Shown here: positions 55,530 to 64,000 of the stretch, in pieces | How positions within the stretch are numbered: the first letter of the stretch is position 1 | Layout: each line of letters starts with the position of its first letter | Source of the DNA: Asterias amurensis | Lineage: Eukaryota > Echinodermata > Asteroidea > Forcipulatida > Asteriidae | Assembly: GCF_032118995.1 (NCBI RefSeq) | Contig: NC_092669.1 | Coordinates: 12,820,335 to 12,884,334, forward strand | Direction of reading: 5' to 3' | DNA: 64,000 nucleotides | The notes under the pieces: generated by a model | What the model was told of the DNA's origin: nothing | What the model saw: only the letters and a program-made list of their open reading frames with translations | Database searches by the model: none | Position numbers and translations under genes: made by a program

Positions 55530-55795
55530 AACTTCGGTATGGCACAACCACTTTTTCACTCATTTTTACAAAAAGGGATCTCATTGACATCGAGGTAAAT
55601 TAGTAATAGTAGAGCCAGTAAACTGGGGTGCTGTAGTGTATAGTGTATTCCTTTTTTCGAAATTTTGACATTTTGACCGATGTCAAAATTTCGAAAAAAG
55701 GAATACACTATACAGCGCCCCAGTTAGGTCTAGTCTAGTTATTAGATGCTATATATTGTTTCATATCAAATGAAAAAGTCGTAGCGCCATATCAT
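55530..55795. mobile_element. CACCACTTTTTCA-type MITE interrupted by a hairpin element
   Basis: Outer: CGGTATGGCACAACCACTTT at the left, AAAAAGTCGTAGCGCCATA at the right, related to 63758-63895. Inner, about 55617-55735: ACTGGGGTGCTGTAGTGTAT ... ATACAGCGCCCCAGTT with nearly perfect ~50-nt arms around TTTTGACCG. It lies in the inferred 5'UTR intron of nucleobindin. Confidence 0.7.
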
Positions 55796-55799
55796 ATTG

Positions 55800-56584
55800 A
55801 AACTTAAAAAAGAAAATGTTGACTTGAATTGAGACTGACCGACTCCCTGTGACAAATTGAGTTGCAATTCATTTGGTCAGGGAGAGCATGGTCAGATATG
55901 GTGATGTCGGCTTTTGTGTGCGACCTGTCTCCTCAATAAAGCAACGATACAATGTATAGCAGCTAAGCATTGTTTGCTATTTGATTTTTATTTCTAAATA
56001 AAATGGAACCTCCCATCATTCATAATTTTAATTTAGCATTTTAAATTTTATTTAGAGAAAAAAGGACCCATTTTTTACTCACCTTCTTAAAAATATAAAT
56101 GTTTGTCAGAACTAAGTTGCGCTGCTGTCACCTGCTTAGGTTCACCTCGAATTGCATTTATAAAGTAGTCAAGTGCTTTATAACTTTGAATATATCCTAA
56201 AAACTTACACCATATTGCAGTAAATTGCTGTTTAATTTTTGTTCGACGACCAACTGATGGTAAATCGACGTGTCATTTACCAACAACACAAAACCCATGA
56301 GGAAATTTCAACTGGTAACCATACACAATGTAGGATAAAAAGCACTAGTTGATGGGCACCAGCCATTGCTGATTTAAATGCCGCCCTCATGTGACGTATT
56401 TTGGTTACGGATTTAGAAACAAAATGTCGGCTGCTCGCGAAGGATTAAATCTTCGTTGTCAAGCGAAGATGTGATTTGTTTTGCTGATTCTAAAGCTTAT
56501 CATTATCAAAATGCTACTGCTAATTTTACAGATATATCATAAAGAGATGTTTGGCCTTCATTTACGTGATGATTTTATGTAAAT
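55800..56584. promoter_or_regulatory. Head-to-head intergenic region, nucleobindin / sirtuin
   Basis: About 1.1 kb separates the two start codons; if the non-coding nucleobindin exon above 56083 is real, transcription starts may be only a few hundred bases apart. No TATA box was evident. GC rises near 56380-56480. A bidirectional promoter is inferred. Confidence 0.45.
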
Positions 56585-61330
<4,746 letters not shown>

Positions 61331-61554
61331 CATGAGGGATATATGTTTCTTGATTTGGTTATCAGACTTCAATATCGTCACGGAAAGTTGTCGTTCTTTT
61401 GATACCCATGGTGTGAAGAGGAACTGCTGTGCAACTTTTTGAATGAAGAACCTGTCTTTGAAAAGAAGTAAATTGTGCATGTGTGTGAACATGGTTTTCG
61501 TGGCATCAGTTCATGTGGTGGTCCTGCACTCTAAAGCATTGACATGCTTAAAAT

Positions 61555-61765
61555 TAGGCTCAACTGCTCTTTACACAAATGCATAAAGCTGTAAAGTAGA
61601 TAGTTCTGCTTAGCAAATTATGTTTGCTAAGCAAGAATTGAGTAGGGTACCAGTCGCAGCAAAATGTAAACTGTATGATATTTTGGCTGGTTACCTATCA
61701 CTGCTAAGCAATTTATTTTTGTGCTCAGCAAGTTTGTATGCTTACTCACTTTATGAAATTGGGTT
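61555..61765. mobile_element. MITE family B, worn copy in sirtuin 3'UTR region
   Basis: GCATAAAGCTG at the left, TTTGCTAAGCAAGAATTGAG inside, and CTTTATGAAATTGGG at the right. Probably within the sirtuin 3'UTR. Confidence 0.5.
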
Positions 61766-61837
61766 TGCTTTATGAAGATGTTGGTAACAAAAAAACACTC
61801 ATAACACTTCCAAATCAAGAAAAACAATTATGTGTAA

Positions 61838-61843
61838 AATAAA
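61838..61843 (+). terminator. Candidate poly(A) signal of the sirtuin gene
   Basis: AATAAA in GTGTAAAATAAAATAAAAAT about 510 bp past the stop. Another lies near 62122. Confidence 0.35.
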
Positions 61844-61899
61844 ATAAAAATATTTGTAAATATTGAAATTAAAATAATTCTTCAGTATTAAGTCAGGTT

Positions 61900-63196
61900 A
61901 ATGACTTATTTATTTCAATATTTTGGCTAGTTCTATAATTAATATTTAAAAATAATGTGTTTATTTTATTGTGAGGTCAGTGCTTTCTTTCATAGATTGA
62001 GTCAATGAAAAGGAACTTTAAAAGATTCATTAGAGCTTGCAATAATCAATTTACAAACTAATCCCAAACACTACGAAAATTACATTTTTGTAGTATTTAT
62101 CTTGAAAAAGCTGTGTTTGAAAATAAACAAGTTGTGTTCAAAAATTAAGTTCTCCTAATTTGAGGTGTGTGAAATAAATATATACATTACAAATGGCCGA
62201 GCAGCCTGCTGGTTAAAAGGAATCAAGTTTCAATGCTTGATTCGCTGTAAGGTTCGAATCTTGTTCCAGATACTAGACCACTATTGCTTATCTGCACCTT
62301 GGAGGACATTCAACAACCCTCTCGAAGTAATTATTAGTTTAGAAATGAAGATTTAATTAGTCTAATTCATGGACAGGAGCTTTTGTCTCACAATGTCTGT
62401 GCAACGTTAACTCGCGGAGTAAAACAATCAGATTTGATTTTGTTCATTGTTTTTTGTAATAACTCGGAGCCACCATATCAGCGTTTCGAAAACGCCCCAA
62501 GTGACAAAGTGACACAGATTGACTGGCCAGTTTCTGCCAAGTGTGGCGCTATCACGTCCCAATGGTCCCAAATTTTCCAACTGTAGTTGGGACTGGTCGT
62601 CCAAATTCGAGTGTTACAGTTTGGATGGCCCAACTATAGATGGGGTCCAGAGATCGGTAAATAACTAGTCTTGATACAAGACCTTCTCGTGTTGATTACC
62701 ATCTGGATGTTTTGTAGGCTATTTTTATTTGGATGTGAATCCGCGGGCAAATAGGGATGGATGGGACTCCCCATATTAAATTGAGCAAAGGTCATTAAAC
62801 AGTTTGTCTTTACTGTTAGAAGCTGTGAGACTTCTAAATGTTTCGTGTATTGTTAAATTTTAGCATTCTTGGCTAAGGAAGTTTTTTATCGCGAGACCGG
62901 TATGGGGTGATAGCGCCCTCTTTTGTTTTTGTTTTTGACAACACGTGAAAAAGACTAGTTTAGCCGTTCCTAACTGGAACGTTGGGGCGATTCTGAAGTT
63001 GGGCCGAAACGCAGCGGTGTAGAGGCGGCGAATTCACTACACACCCACATTCAGTCGTCTGTTTTTACCAAAATAAAAGTACTGCAAACATTTATTGTTG
63101 GTGGTCATTGTCTACGCTGAGTGGTATGTCAGCTCCTTCGTCTGGTTTTGTTTTACCACTTCACTAAGTTCTAATGTGGACTTAGTGACAAGAAAA
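61900..63196. other. Intergenic and POFUT1 upstream region
   Basis: No coding signal seen. 62880-63060 is GC-richer with several CG dinucleotides and is the likely POFUT1 promoter/5'UTR. Confidence 0.4.
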
Positions 63197-63542
63197 ATGG
63201 AGACGAAAGTGTGCGTCAAAAAATGCAACTTCAAGTTGGCTATGTTCTTGCACGTGCTCATATTGAATGTACTGTTCGCATGTTTTAGGAAGTCGTATGC
63301 AGAAACAAGTCATGCTTACACTTCTGAAACTAATTCAGAACATGGAATGAAATCATCAGAAGATCTTGAAGGACTTGGACCTTCTTCGGACTGCTCTGAA
63401 GATGATGACAGTTGTTTCATACGCGACGAAGAACATGAACTTGCCGAAGAAGTGCATGGCATTGCTGGAGCTGAAAGTGAAACCAAAGCCGCCGGCTACA
63501 CATGGGACAACAATGGGTACATCATGTTTTGCCCATGTATGG
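63197..63542 (+). CDS. POFUT1: GDP-fucose protein O-fucosyltransferase 1, first exon (partial)
   Basis: 115 codons plus one base, ending at donor GTGAGT. POFUT1 adds O-fucose to EGF repeats of Notch and other proteins in the ER. After a cytosolic start METKVCVKKCNFK comes a hydrophobic signal sequence (LAMFLHVLILNVLFACF), then about 65 acidic, Ser/Glu-rich residues, then TWDNNGYIMFCPCMG, matching the domain opening of POFUT1 (human WDPAGYLLYCPCMGRFGNQ). The remaining exons lie beyond 64000. In vertebrates the domain begins almost directly after the signal peptide, so the acidic linker is additional. The frame is open upstream to 63095, but the ATG at 63197 puts the signal peptide at the N-terminus. 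Confidence 0.82.
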
Positions 63543-63757
63543 GTGAGTAGAATAGAATAGAGTTGGCGGGCTAACTTGCCTCTTTTCTTTATTAAAAAAA
63601 AGACATTTACCTCCATCATCAATGGCCAATGCATGGGGATGGGAAACAGTTTTAAAGGCTCACTTTGAAAACAATAATTGTGATTATGAAGGTTAACTTT
63701 CAACCCAAAAATTAATAGTGTGCCAATAATAATGTTATTTATTGTTGCAATAATTGT

Positions 63758-63897
63758 AATGGGAAAAGTTTCCGTATGGCGCCACCACTTTTTCATTCGA
63801 TATGATATAATATAGTATCTAATTTACCTCAATGAGATATCCCTTTTTGTAAAAATGAGTGAAAAAGTGGTGGCGCTATACGGAAAGTTATCCATTG
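63758..63897. mobile_element. MITE with near-perfect hairpin, CACCACTTTTTCA family
   Basis: Left arm TTTCCGTATGGCGCCACCAC then TTTTTCATTC; right arm GAGTGAAAAAGTGGTGGCGC then TATACGGAAA. It lies in POFUT1 intron 1. A disrupted relative is at 55530-55795. Confidence 0.75.
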
Positions 63898-64000
63898 TAA
63901 TGCTCCATACCTCCTCCCCCCTAACCCATCCCCTCCCCCTTCCGTCCTCGCTGACTGTCGTTGACCTTCGGGAGGATTGAGGGTTCGTTTATGCAACTTC

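Overview
The window is AT-rich animal genomic DNA. It holds five intron-containing protein genes with GT-AG splice sites in a dense background of short interspersed repeats, hairpin-forming MITE-like elements, tRNA-derived SINEs, LINE tails and minisatellites. The gene set and the abundant repeat whose ends read GGGCCCAATTTCATAGAGC suggest a marine deuterostome invertebrate, most likely an echinoderm such as a sea star. That assignment is an inference from sequence character; no species marker was checked.

Layout. Positions 1-7690 are repeat-rich and hold no confident gene, only two weak minus-strand exon candidates. Positions 7942-19764 (+) hold a complete 22-exon M16-family zinc metalloprotease of the C05D11.1 type (1013 codons before the stop in my splice model). 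Positions 25429-37970 (-) hold a complete 12-exon homologue of PHF21A/BHC80, an H3K4me0 reader of the LSD1-CoREST complex; its PHD finger is a single exon at 27265-27411. Positions 41909-55472 (-) hold a nucleobindin (NUCB) with signal peptide, two EF-hands, coiled coil and a long Gln/Ala tail. Positions 56585-61330 (+) hold a SIRT3-like sirtuin in nine exons. Positions 63197-63542 (+) hold the first coding exon of POFUT1, which runs off the right edge.

Arrangement. The protease and PHF21A genes converge on a 5.7-kb repeat-filled gap. Nucleobindin and the sirtuin are head to head with 1.1 kb between start codons, so a shared promoter region is likely. Sirtuin and POFUT1 are in tandem. The genes belong to unrelated pathways (proteolysis, chromatin, calcium binding in the secretory route, NAD-dependent deacylation, Notch O-fucosylation) and show no sign of operon-like organisation.

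Most interesting signals. Nucleobindin contains two pairs of homologous, tandem alternative exons. In the first pair (52050-52156 and 50740-50837) both members have the same start and end phase, and including both or neither breaks the reading frame, as expected of mutually exclusive exons. In the second pair (49218-49313 and 49054-49143) the members are separated by a 74-nt intron, the shortest in the window. The protease gene carries two separate tandem duplications that each copy a 3' splice site plus the start of the following exon; in both cases the upstream copy leads to an in-frame stop. The repeat fraction shows several MITE families, nesting of one family in another, and local conversion of dispersed elements into tandem arrays.

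Limits. Exon joins come from reading frame, splice consensus and family resemblance recalled from memory. No alignment, expression or database search was run.
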